DNA from: Verrucomicrobiota bacterium
Lineage (GTDB): Bacteria > Verrucomicrobiota > Kiritimatiellia > RFP12 > UBA1067
Length of the DNA: 64,000 nucleotides
Direction: 5' to 3'
NCBI GenBank assembly: GCA_023269675.1
Contig: JAHFSX010000007.1
Coordinates: 1 to 64,000 of the forward strand
Part shown: in pieces, positions 53,224 to 61,313 of the stretch
Position numbering within the stretch: the stretch's first letter is position 1
How the letters are laid out: each line of letters opens with the position of its first letter
Made by a program: the position numbers and the translations under genes
The notes under the pieces: model-generated
The model's input: the letters and a program-made list of their open reading frames with translations, nothing else
Told to the model about the DNA's origin: nothing
The model's database searches: none

Positions 53224-55065
53224 ATGTGCGGGATTGTCGGCTATGTGGGAAAACGCAGCGCGTGCGATATTCTGATCAACGGCTTGCGCCGCCTCGAGTA
53301 CCGGGGCTACGATTCGGCGGGCGTGGCGCTGCTGACCCATGAGCGGCTGTTGGTCGTCAAGCAGACGGGCAAGGTCGCCCTGCTCGAGAAACGCCTGGCC
53401 GAGACCGTGCCGGCCGCCGTGCGCGAGCAGGCGCGCATCGGCATCGCCCACACGCGCTGGGCGACGCACGGTCTTCCGACCGAGGCCAACGCCCATCCGC
53501 ATGTGGCGGACGGCGGCCAGCTCGCCCTGGTCCACAACGGCATCATCGAGAACTACGCGACGCTGCGGCGGCAGCTCGAGACGCGCGGCTGCGTGTTCGT
53601 CTCGCAGACCGACACCGAGGTTCTCGCGCACCTGGTCAGCACGTTTGACACCGGCGACCTGCTGGCGGCGGTTTCGCAGGCGCTGAAGCGGGTCGAGGGC
53701 ACCTATGGCATCGCCGTGGTCTCCACGCGTCACCCGGGCCAGATCGTGGTGGCGCGCAAAGGCAGCCCGCTGGTGGTCGGCATCGGCGACAACGAGACGC
53801 TCATCGCCAGCGACGTCTCGGCGATCGTGGCGCACACGCGCCAGGTGATCTACCTGCAGGACGGCGACGTGGCGCTGGTGACGGCCGAGGGTCCGCAGAT
53901 CTACACGCTCGACAACATGCCGGTGGACCGGGCGGTCGCGAACGTGGAGTGGGAGATCGGCGCGGCGGAGAAGGGCGGCTACGAGCACTTCATGCTGAAG
54001 GAGATCTTCGAGCAGCCGGCCGCGCTGCAGAACACGATCCGCGGGCGGCTGGACCTCACGCTCAGCACGGCGATCCTTTCCGGCCTCAGCCTGTCGCCGC
54101 GCGAGCTGGCGGCGATCCAGCGCCTGGTGATCGTGGCCTGCGGCACCTCCCTGCACGCGGGCATGGTGGGCAAGTACCTGTTCGAGGGGCTGGCCGACCT
54201 GCCGACCGACCCCGAGCAGGCGGCCGAGTTCCGCTACTGCAATCCGATCATCGGGCCGGACGATCTGGTCATCGCGATCAGCCAGTCCGGCGAGACGGCG
54301 GACACGCTGGCGGCCGTGCGCGAGAGCATCCAGAAGGGCGCGCTCGTGGCCGGCCTCTGCAACGTGGTGGGCTCCACCATCGCCCGCGAGGCGGGGCGCG
54401 GCGTGTATCTGCACGCGGGGCCGGAGATCGGCGTGGCTTCCACCAAGGCGTTCACCGCGCAGGTCACCGTCCTGCTGATGATGGCGCTCAAGCTCGGGCG
54501 CTGCCGCCGGCTCTCGCGCGAGACGGGGCGCACGCTGTGCGAGGAGATCGTGAACATCCCGGCGATGATCCAGAAGGTGCTGGCGCAGAACGAGGCGATC
54601 GCGGCGATCGCCGCGAAGTACGCGCACGTCAACAACGCGTTCTTCATCGGGCGCGGCATTCTGTATCCGACGGCGCTGGAGGGGGCGCTGAAGCTCAAGG
54701 AGATCAGCTACATCCATGCCGAAGGCTATCAGGCGGCGGAGCTCAAGCACGGCCCTATCGCCCTGCTCGACGAGAACATGCCGGTGATCGCCCTGCTCAA
54801 CGACATTCCCGGTAAAGAGAAAACGTTGGGCAACGTGCAGGAGTGCCGCGCGCGCCGCGCCCCGGTGATCGGCATCGTGACCGAAGGCGACACGGAGGCG
54901 GAACAGGGCGTGAACGACGTGATCCGCCTGCCGCGCACGAGCGTGTACACCGCGCCCGTGGTGACCGCCGTCGCGCTTCAGCTCTTCGCCTACCATGTGG
55001 CGCGGCTGCGCGGGTGCGAGATCGACCAGCCCCGCAATCTGGCCAAGAGCGTCACGGTCGAATAA
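53224..55065 (+). CDS. glmS: Glutamine--fructose-6-phosphate aminotransferase (isomerizing)
   Basis: 613 residues. The start at 53224 is fixed because the mature enzyme needs Cys at position 2: MCGIVGYVGK. Glutaminase (class II amidotransferase) domain: LRRLEYRGYDSAGVA, HTRWATHG, HNGIIENY. Two SIS domains follow (VACGTSLHAG, ISQSGETADTLAA, GPEIGVASTKAFTAQ, GRGILYPTALEGALKLKEIS, LKHGPIALLDE), and the C-terminus RNLAKSVTVE is the usual one. It makes glucosamine-6-P for peptidoglycan and LPS. No glmS ribozyme-like sequence was recognised in the 180 bases upstream. Confidence 0.97.
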   Translation: MCGIVGYVGKRSACDILINGLRRLEYRGYDSAGVALLTHERLLVVKQTGKVALLEKRLAETVPAAVREQARIGIAHTRWATHGLPTEANAHPHVADGGQLALVHNGIIENYATLRRQLETRGCVFVSQTDTEVLAHLVSTFDTGDLLAAVSQALKRVEGTYGIAVVSTRHPGQIVVARKGSPLVVGIGDNETLIASDVSAIVAHTRQVIYLQDGDVALVTAEGPQIYTLDNMPVDRAVANVEWEIGAAEKGGYEHFMLKEIFEQPAALQNTIRGRLDLTLSTAILSGLSLSPRELAAIQRLVIVACGTSLHAGMVGKYLFEGLADLPTDPEQAAEFRYCNPIIGPDDLVIAISQSGETADTLAAVRESIQKGALVAGLCNVVGSTIAREAGRGVYLHAGPEIGVASTKAFTAQVTVLLMMALKLGRCRRLSRETGRTLCEEIVNIPAMIQKVLAQNEAIAAIAAKYAHVNNAFFIGRGILYPTALEGALKLKEISYIHAEGYQAAELKHGPIALLDENMPVIALLNDIPGKEKTLGNVQECRARRAPVIGIVTEGDTEAEQGVNDVIRLPRTSVYTAPVVTAVALQLFAYHVARLRGCEIDQPRNLAKSVTVE

Positions 55066-55144
55066 CCTTTTCGCATGACAACTCCGAGCGGGTGTGCCAA
55101 AATGCCTGTACGTGTTTAGGTATACATGGCGGAAGGGGGATGTG

Positions 55145-56449
55145 ATGCGAGCAGTTGTTTTTGGCACAGTCGTTTGGATGCTGTGTCTGGGCGCGCAGGC
55201 GGAGGGGTGGTACCGGGGCAACCTGCACATGCACTCGCTGTGGAGCGACGGCAATGCGTTTCCCGAGGATGCGGTCGGCTGGTACCGCGACCACGGCTAC
55301 CAGTTCGTCACGTTGTCCGACCACCAGGCGCTGCAGCTCGATACCAACGCGTGGCTGGAGGCGGGGTCCAAGAAGCTCAGCCGTGAAGTCGCTGACCATT
55401 TCCTGAAGGCGCATCCGGCCAGCGCCGAGGTGCGAAAAGAGGGCGGCAAGCAGTATCTGCGGCTCAAGACGGTTTGGGAACTGAAAAAGATGTTCGATGA
55501 GCCCGAAACGTTCCTGATGGTGCCCGGGCACGAACTCAACCGCGTGATCGGCGGCCTGCAGGTCCATATGAACGCGGTCAACGTCCACGACACCCTTCCG
55601 TACCGCTACGGCGACACGCCCGCTGAGACCTTCGCGCGCATCGAACTGGCTTTGCGCTCCTGGGGCGATGAGCAGGACGTGCCGACGCTGTTCATGCTGA
55701 ACCATCCGACCTGGCCCTATTTCGACATCCGGCCGGAAGTGCTGATCGGCCTGCCGCAGATCCGCTTTGTTGAAGTTTGCAACGCCGACGGCGGCAGCAC
55801 GTTCCCGCCTAACCGGTCGTGGTACTCGGTCGAGAAGTTCTGGGACATCGTAAATGCCTTCAGGATCGAGGACGGGTATGACCCCGTCTTCGGTACGGCC
55901 AGTGATGACACGCACACCTACACCGATCCCAAGGGCAGCGCCCGCCCGGGCGAGGGGTGGGTCTGCGTGCGTGCGGCGCGGCTGGAACCCAGTGCGCTGG
56001 TGCAGGCCATGTACCGCGGCGATTTCTACGCCTCCACGGGCGTGACCCTGGCGGACGTCGCGTTCGATGCCGGCACGGGCACGTTGCGGGTGAAGGTCAG
56101 TCCGGATGCGGGGGTCACCTATACGGTCAGGTTCATCACGACCAAGGCCGGTTTCGACCGCACGACGGAGACGTTCGATGATCCGGCCAAAGAAAAGAAG
56201 CCGGCGCGCACGGGCATCCGCTACTCGGACGCGATCGGCCGGACGGCCAAGACCGTCGAGGGGGCCGAAGCCGCCTATACCCTGGAGCCGGACGACCTGT
56301 ACGTGCGGGCCACCGTGACCTCCTCCAGGAAAGCGGTCAACCGGGTGAGCAACGAGCCGGATTTCGACACCGCGTGGACCCAGCCTTGCGGCGGGCGCCT
56401 GTGGCAGGCGCGCAACCCGCTGAAGGCCCGCCTCGCCCCGCAGAAGTGA
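55145..56449 (+). CDS. Exported PHP-domain phosphoesterase-like protein
   Basis: 434 residues from ATG 55145 (AAGGGGGATGTG upstream). A signal peptide (VFGTVVWMLCLGAQA) precedes a PHP domain: WYRGNLHMHSLWSDGN (metal His28 and His30), FVTLSDHQAL, GHELN, MLNHPTWPYF, FGTASDDTHTYT. PHP enzymes use a trinuclear metal centre to split phosphoesters. The C-terminal 130 residues form a beta-sandwich. An exported PHP protein suggests extracytoplasmic phosphoester use; the substrate is unknown. It lies 79 bases after glmS and may be read through from it. Confidence 0.85.
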   Translation: MRAVVFGTVVWMLCLGAQAEGWYRGNLHMHSLWSDGNAFPEDAVGWYRDHGYQFVTLSDHQALQLDTNAWLEAGSKKLSREVADHFLKAHPASAEVRKEGGKQYLRLKTVWELKKMFDEPETFLMVPGHELNRVIGGLQVHMNAVNVHDTLPYRYGDTPAETFARIELALRSWGDEQDVPTLFMLNHPTWPYFDIRPEVLIGLPQIRFVEVCNADGGSTFPPNRSWYSVEKFWDIVNAFRIEDGYDPVFGTASDDTHTYTDPKGSARPGEGWVCVRAARLEPSALVQAMYRGDFYASTGVTLADVAFDAGTGTLRVKVSPDAGVTYTVRFITTKAGFDRTTETFDDPAKEKKPARTGIRYSDAIGRTAKTVEGAEAAYTLEPDDLYVRATVTSSRKAVNRVSNEPDFDTAWTQPCGGRLWQARNPLKARLAPQK

Positions 56450-56565
56450 GTGGGGCAGGCTGTTAGGCTGTTAGATAAGAATAAGGGTGCTTCAACGGTG
56501 CATGCTTTTGCCGGCAGCCCGCTTGGCGTCATACCGTCGGCCGAAATGATATTTAACGGGTCTTC

Positions 56566-56633
56566 GGTAGGGCGCGCGCTCCTGCGCCGCCGCAGATCGC
56601 TCAAAGCCGGCGGCACGGAGTGCTCGCCCTACC
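56566..56633. repeat. REP-like palindrome
   Basis: GGTAGGGCGCGCGCTCC (left arm) and GGAGTGCTCGCCCTACC (right arm, ends 56633) enclose a GC-rich centre (GCCGCC/GGCGGC). Lies in the 270-base gap between the convergent PHP and ilvD genes. A related copy is at 58439-58505. Confidence 0.6.
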
Positions 56634-56720
56634 AGCCGACACGGTGCCGTCTTTAGGCCAAACCACTATCGCCTGTGGCCTGACAGCCTAAAAGCCGGCA
56701 CCGCTGACAGCCTTTTTCCG

Positions 56721-58385
56721 TCACAGCAGCGACGCGCCGGAGCTGGCGTTGCCCACTGACAGCGCGTAGCGGCGCAGCCAGCCGGAGGTGGCGCGGGGCT
56801 TCCACGCGGGCGCGGCGGCACGGCGGCGCGCGATCTCCGCGTCGTCGATGAGCGCCTCCAGCTTGCGGCCGGGGATGTCGATGCGGATGCGGTCGCCGTC
56901 CTTGAGCAGGGCGATGAGTCCCCCCTCGGCGGCCTCGGGCGAGACGTGGCCGATGCAGGCGCCGCGCGTGCCGCCGGAGAAGCGCCCGTCGGTGATCAGC
57001 GCGACCGATTCGCCGAGGCCCGCGCCCATGATGTATGAGGTGGGGGCGAGCATCTCCTGCATGCCGGGGCCGCCGCGCGGGCCCTCGTAGCGGATGACCA
57101 CCACGTGGCCGGATTTCACCCGGCCCGCGAGGATGCCTTCGCAGGCCTCGTCCTGGGAGTCGAAGCAGATCGCCGAGCCCTCGAACTGGTGCATGGAGGG
57201 GGCGACGCCGGCCTTCTTGACTACCGCGCCTTCCAGGGCGAGGTTGCCGCGCAGGATGGTGAGCCCGCCGTCCTTCGAGTAGGCGTTCTCCAGCGTGCGG
57301 ATGACCTGGTCGTCTTTGACGGTGGCGGCGGCGATGGTCTCGCCGATGGTCTTGCCAGTGACCGTGGGGCAGGATTTGTCGATCAGGCCCGGGATGTCCG
57401 CGATGCGCTTGAGGATCGCGGGGATGCCGCCGGCGGCGTCGACGTCCTCCATGTGATAGGCGGAGGAGGGCGAGACCTTGCAGACGTTGGGGCAGCGCTG
57501 CGAGATGGCGTTGATGCGGTCGAGGTCGTACGCGATGCCGGCCTCGTGGGCGATGGCGAGGGTGTGCAGCACGGTGTTCGAGCTGCCGCCCATGGCCATG
57601 TCGAGCGCGAAGGCGTTGTCGAGCGCGGCGAGGGTCACGAGCTCGCGCGGCTTGGGGCCCTCGGCCTTGGCCATTTCGACGACGCGGATGGCGGCCTGTT
57701 TCCAGAGCTCGCGGCGGGCGGGGTCCTGGGCGAGGATCGAGCCGTTGCCGGGCAGGGCGAGGCCGATGGCTTCGCAGAGGCAGTTCATGGAGTTGGCGGT
57801 GAACATGCCGGAGCAGGAGCCGCAGCCGGGGCAGCCGGCCTCTTCGACGCGCTCGAGCTGGGCCTCGGTGATCTTGCCGTTGTTGAACTGGGCGACGCCC
57901 TCGAAGATGGAGATGAGGTCCACGGGCTTGCCGTCGAGGTGGCCGGCCGCCATGGGGCCGCCGCTGGCGAAGATCGTGGGGATGTTGGCGCGGATGGCGC
58001 CGAGGATCATGCCGGGGGTGATCTTGTCGCAGTTGGGGATGCAGATCATCGCGTCGAAGCAGTGGGCGTTGACCATGGACTCGACCGAGTCGGCGATGAG
58101 CTCGCGGCTGGGCAGCGAGTACTTCATGCCGCTGTGGCCCATGGCGATGCCGTCGCAGATGCCGATGGTGTTGAACTCGAAGGGCACGCCGCCGGCCTCG
58201 CGGATGCACTGCTTGATCCATTCGGCGACCTTGTTCAGGTGGCAGTGGCCGGGGATGATCTCGATGAAGGAGTTGCAGACGCCGATGAAGGGCTTCTTGA
58301 AATCCTCGCGTTTGACGCCGGTGGCCATGAAGAGGCCGCGGTGGGGGGCGCGCTGAAAACCTTTTTTGACTTGATCGCTGTTCAT
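56721..58385 (-). CDS. ilvD: Dihydroxy-acid dehydratase
   Basis: 554 residues. IlvD/Edd family with all landmarks: [30 protein letters not shown], iron-sulfur cysteines in CIPNCDK and [70 protein letters not shown]. It dehydrates dihydroxy-isovalerate and dihydroxy-methylvalerate in valine/isoleucine synthesis. GGAG lies about 10 bases before the ATG. No other ilv gene is nearby, so it appears to be transcribed alone. Confidence 0.97.
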   Translation of the reverse strand: MNSDQVKKGFQRAPHRGLFMATGVKREDFKKPFIGVCNSFIEIIPGHCHLNKVAEWIKQCIREAGGVPFEFNTIGICDGIAMGHSGMKYSLPSRELIADSVESMVNAHCFDAMICIPNCDKITPGMILGAIRANIPTIFASGGPMAAGHLDGKPVDLISIFEGVAQFNNGKITEAQLERVEEAGCPGCGSCSGMFTANSMNCLCEAIGLALPGNGSILAQDPARRELWKQAAIRVVEMAKAEGPKPRELVTLAALDNAFALDMAMGGSSNTVLHTLAIAHEAGIAYDLDRINAISQRCPNVCKVSPSSAYHMEDVDAAGGIPAILKRIADIPGLIDKSCPTVTGKTIGETIAAATVKDDQVIRTLENAYSKDGGLTILRGNLALEGAVVKKAGVAPSMHQFEGSAICFDSQDEACEGILAGRVKSGHVVVIRYEGPRGGPGMQEMLAPTSYIMGAGLGESVALITDGRFSGGTRGACIGHVSPEAAEGGLIALLKDGDRIRIDIPGRKLEALIDDAEIARRRAAAPAWKPRATSGWLRRYALSVGNASSGASLL

Positions 58386-58438
58386 GGGAGGAGCTCCGTT
58401 AGAGGTTACGGGTTACGGGTTGAGTGAGCGGGCGACGT

Positions 58439-58505
58439 GGAGGGCGCGCACTCCGTGCCGCCCTCCACGGCCGGTCAGCGGCGGCGCCGGAGCGCACGCC
58501 CTGCC
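58439..58505. repeat. REP-like palindrome, second copy
   Basis: GGAGGGCGCGCACTCCGTGC on the left and GCCGGAGCGCACGCCCTGCC on the right, with GCCGCC/GGCGGC inside. Lies between ilvD and the efp gene; preceded by GGTTACGGGTTACGGGTT words. Confidence 0.55.
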
Positions 58506-58537
58506 GTCTTGATCCAGACATTCATCGGACCGGCACG

Positions 58538-59119
58538 TTAGAATTTCGAGACGTTGGCGCGGGAGAGGAAGGTGCCGGTGGCGGTGTCCACGATGATGGG
58601 CTCGCCGGCCTCGAGGTATTCGGGCACCTGCACGACCAGCCCGGTCTGGCAGACGGCGGTTTTGGTGCGCGCGGTGACGGAGGCGCCCTTCATGACCGGG
58701 TCGCACGTCTCGATCGTCAGCACCACTTTCTGGGGCACCTCGATGGTGAGGACTTTGCCGTCCGACATGAGCGCGAGGAGCCCTTCCATATCCTCGACGA
58801 GATAGAGGAGCTGCTCCGCGATCGCGTCCTTCTGGAGGGTGAACTGCGAGAAGTCCTCGTTGTCCATGAAGGTGTAGAGGTCGGCCTCCCGGTACAGATA
58901 CTGGATGGGACGGCGCTCGAAATCGATGTCGGCGAAAGGCTCTTCCCCTTTGCACGAGACGTCCTGTTTCGCCTTGGTGACCAGATTGCGGAAACGGAAG
59001 CGGTAAATCGAGGAGGCCCCGCGCGCGCTGGGGGTCGTGATGCTCATGCCTTCGACAACGTGGGGCAGCCCGTTGATGCCGATGAGGCTGCCTTTTTTCA
59101 GGTCACATGCTTTTGCCAT
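58538..59119 (-). CDS. Elongation factor P-like protein, EfpL/YeiP type
   Basis: 193 residues; CCGGAG about 9 bases before the ATG. Three-domain EF-P fold. The first-domain loop reads TTPSARGASSIYRFRF, with Arg33 at the tip where ordinary EF-P has a modified lysine. TPSARGA and YTFMDNEDFSQFTL closely follow the E. coli YeiP (EfpL) pattern, as does the C-terminal VCQTGLVVQVPEYLEAGE. Such proteins bind stalled ribosomes at the E site and relieve stalling at proline runs. No modification enzyme (EpmA/B, EarP) is in the window. Confidence 0.9.
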   Translation of the reverse strand: MAKACDLKKGSLIGINGLPHVVEGMSITTPSARGASSIYRFRFRNLVTKAKQDVSCKGEEPFADIDFERRPIQYLYREADLYTFMDNEDFSQFTLQKDAIAEQLLYLVEDMEGLLALMSDGKVLTIEVPQKVVLTIETCDPVMKGASVTARTKTAVCQTGLVVQVPEYLEAGEPIIVDTATGTFLSRANVSKF

Positions 59120-59139
59120 GGTTGTTTTCTCCGGTCTAA

Positions 59140-59195
59140 AAGACGGTTAGGTGTTTATGACGGTTGGACTGTTAGGCTGTTAGGTGTTTGGACGG
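59140..59195. repeat. GGTTAG/GTGTTT iterated-word repeat
   Basis: GACGGTTAGGTGTTT, GACGGTTGGACTGTTAGG, CTGTTAGGTGTTTGGACGG: the words GGTTAG, CTGTTAGG and GTGTTT recur within 60 bases between the glycosyltransferase and efp genes. The word GGCTGTTAG also appears at 56458-56477. Confidence 0.45.
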
Positions 59196-60371
59196 TTAGA
59201 CGGGTGGCGTGCCTGACTGGCACAAAGGGTTCTGTTCTGTCGAGCGCGGGTGCGGCTTCGGGTAAAGATGGCGGTAGACCTCGAGGGTGGCACACGCGGC
59301 GGCGTGCCACGAGAAGTGCGCGGCGCGGGCGAGGCCTTTCTCGCGGTAGACGTCGTGCCAGTCGAGCGAGACGATCGCGGCATGGATGGCGCGGCGCCAC
59401 TCCTGCCGGTCGGTCGGGTGAACGATCTTGGCGGCCCCGCCGGTGATCTCCCTGAGCACGCTGAGCGCGGAGCAGATGACCGGCGTGCCGCAGGCCATGG
59501 CCTCCAGCACGGGGAACCCGAAGCCTTCGACCAGGCTGGGGAAGAGAAACGCGTGCGCGGCGCAGTAGAGGGCGGGGAGGTCCTCTTCCGGGATCTCGTC
59601 GATCCACTGCACGCGCTTTTCGAGCCCGAGCTGCTCGGCCTCGCGGCGCAGGGGGCTGTTCTCGCTGTTGAAGCCGGCGATGACCAGCGGCAGCGAGGCG
59701 GTGGGGTCCATGAGCGCGAGCGCGTTGAGCAGCGTCGTCACGTTCTTGTGCGGCCGGTCCGAGCCCACATAGAGCAGAAACTTCTCCGGCAGCTTGTAGG
59801 TGCGGCGGATCTCCGCGATGACCTCGGGCGGCTGGGGGTGGAAGGCGGGGTCGATGCCGTGGTGGATGACCACGCTGCGGCGGATCGCGTGCGGGCCGAA
59901 GAAGCGCGCGCAGGCCTTGAGCGCGTCTTCCGAGACGCCGATGAGTTTGCGGCTGTGCCAGATGGCGCGGCGGCCGGTGAACTTCCAGAAGAGGCGGGTG
60001 TAGACCGTGCTGTACTGCGGGTGCGAAAGCGGGATGACGTCGTGGACGGTCAGCACCATCTTGCCCGGCACCTGCACGGGGGTGAGGATATACGGCGCGT
60101 GGTGGATCTGCGCTTTGATGCTGAGCGCGAGCTTGAACGTCTGCCAGTGGCTCTTGAACGTGCTGACGGGCTTGTCGGTGGCGTAGGTGGTGACGCTCGG
60201 ATGTTCGAGGCACGGGATCACCGTGTCGGGGGGGAGGATCACATGCAGGCGCTCGTCGGGGCGCAGTTCGGGGATCATCGACGCGAGCAGCGAACGAATG
60301 TAGCGGTTGATGCCCGGATAGGCGCGGGTGGCCGTGCGGGCGTCAAAGAGTATCGTATGGATGCCGTCCAT
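59196..60371 (-). CDS. GT4-family glycosyltransferase
   Basis: 391 residues from ATG 60371 (AAGGACTGACG upstream). GT-B fold of the GT4 family: N-terminal YPGINRYIRSLL and VHDVIPLSHPQYS, C-terminal LYVGSDRPHKNV, and the nucleotide-sugar motif SLVEGFGFPVLEAMACGTPV (EGFG...E). Members of this group with the DGIHTILFDAR start transfer mannose or similar sugars in surface polysaccharide synthesis. Donor and acceptor cannot be told. No other polysaccharide genes are adjacent. Confidence 0.92.
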   Translation of the reverse strand: MDGIHTILFDARTATRAYPGINRYIRSLLASMIPELRPDERLHVILPPDTVIPCLEHPSVTTYATDKPVSTFKSHWQTFKLALSIKAQIHHAPYILTPVQVPGKMVLTVHDVIPLSHPQYSTVYTRLFWKFTGRRAIWHSRKLIGVSEDALKACARFFGPHAIRRSVVIHHGIDPAFHPQPPEVIAEIRRTYKLPEKFLLYVGSDRPHKNVTTLLNALALMDPTASLPLVIAGFNSENSPLRREAEQLGLEKRVQWIDEIPEEDLPALYCAAHAFLFPSLVEGFGFPVLEAMACGTPVICSALSVLREITGGAAKIVHPTDRQEWRRAIHAAIVSLDWHDVYREKGLARAAHFSWHAAACATLEVYRHLYPKPHPRSTEQNPLCQSGTPPV

Positions 60372-60539
60372 CGTCAGTCCTTGAAACAAGAAAATCCGTT
60401 CGTGACGAAACGGAACCGAAACGGTACTTTTATGGTGTCTCTACTCATTTTAGGCTTCTCTGCCCGGTATCCCCCTTTTCCGGCAGGAATGAACTTTATA
60501 CCATAAACGGGGCTCACTTCCAAGTACACACGGTGCCTA

Positions 60540-61073
60540 ATGAAACAGAAGCGGAAGAACCGGATCGTGCTGATCACGGGCGAGGGCAAGGGCAAGACCA
60601 CCGCGGCGCTGGGCATGGCGGTGCGCGCCGTCGGCCACGGGCTGCGCGTGTGCGTGGTGCAGTTCATCAAGCGGCGCGGCGACACGGGCGAGGCGCGGGC
60701 TTTGGCGGGCATGCCCGGCGTGGAGACGCACCTCTGCGGCGAGGGCTTTGTGACGGTGAAGTCCGGGCCGGTCTTCGAGGCGCATGCGCGGGCGGCGGAG
60801 GCGGGCCTGCTGCTGGCTGCCGGGAAGCTGAGCGACCCGGCCTTCGGCATGGTGGTGCTCGACGAGGTGTGCGGGGCCGTGGCGCGCGGGCTGCTGAGCG
60901 CGGCCGCGGTGAGCGCGGCGGTGGCGGCGGCGGCTCCCGGCACGGTGATCGTGTTGACCGGGCGCGACGCCTGTCAGGAGCTCATCGACCTCGCCGACAC
61001 CGTGAGCCGCATCGACTGCGTCAAGCATGGCATGAACGACGGCTGGCCCGCGCAGGTAGGGGTCGAGCTGTAA
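60540..61073 (+). CDS. cobO: Corrinoid adenosyltransferase (CobO/BtuR type)
   Basis: 177 residues. P-loop GEGKGKTT (14-21), VVQFIKRRGDTGEA, MVVLDEV (Walker B) and VLTGRDACQELIDLADTVS are typical of the CobA/CobO/BtuR family. It adenosylates cob(I)alamin or cobyrinic acid a,c-diamide using ATP to form the coenzyme. It stands alone, so it more likely serves salvage than a full synthesis pathway. The glycosyltransferase gene is divergent. No strong ribosome site was seen before the ATG. Confidence 0.92.
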   Translation: MKQKRKNRIVLITGEGKGKTTAALGMAVRAVGHGLRVCVVQFIKRRGDTGEARALAGMPGVETHLCGEGFVTVKSGPVFEAHARAAEAGLLLAAGKLSDPAFGMVVLDEVCGAVARGLLSAAAVSAAVAAAAPGTVIVLTGRDACQELIDLADTVSRIDCVKHGMNDGWPAQVGVEL

Positions 61074-61175
61074 CAACAACGCTGAACGTCCAACGCCCAA
61101 CGCATAACGCTGAACGAAACACACGTGAGCGTTGAGGATTCAGCGTTCGGAGTTCAGCGTTCGGCGTTGAGCGCT
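61074..61175. repeat. Iterated-word palindrome after cobO
   Basis: The left arm, made of AACGCTGAACG, CCAACGCCCAACG and ATAACGCTGAACG, faces a right arm of CGTTGAG, TTCAGCGTTCGGAG and TTCAGCGTTCGGCGTTGAGCG. The whole could fold into a long hairpin and end cobO transcription. Confidence 0.55.
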
Positions 61176-61210
61176 TCTTCGACCCCTAGTAGTCTGTCCA
61201 AGTTAAACTG

Positions 61211-61292
61211 TCGGATATTTTGACATGATTACCTGATTATCATGAGTGTCTTTGTTGACTCTTAATCAAGTAAATCATGTAATCCTGTCCGA
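61211..61292. repeat. AT-rich long inverted repeat
   Basis: Left arm 61211-61239 (TCGGATATTTTGACATGATT...) and right arm 61263-61292 pair over about 29 bases with a few mismatches around a 23-base loop. It is strikingly AT-rich in GC-rich surroundings and lies between the convergent cobO and Gfo/Idh/MocA genes. Confidence 0.55.
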
Positions 61293-61313
61293 AAATTCAT
61301 ATTGTACAGCATA

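Noticed and set aside
57105-58427. 440-codon + strand frame
   Set aside because: Exactly antisense to ilvD, very rich in Asp/Gly/Val/Ala; a shadow frame.
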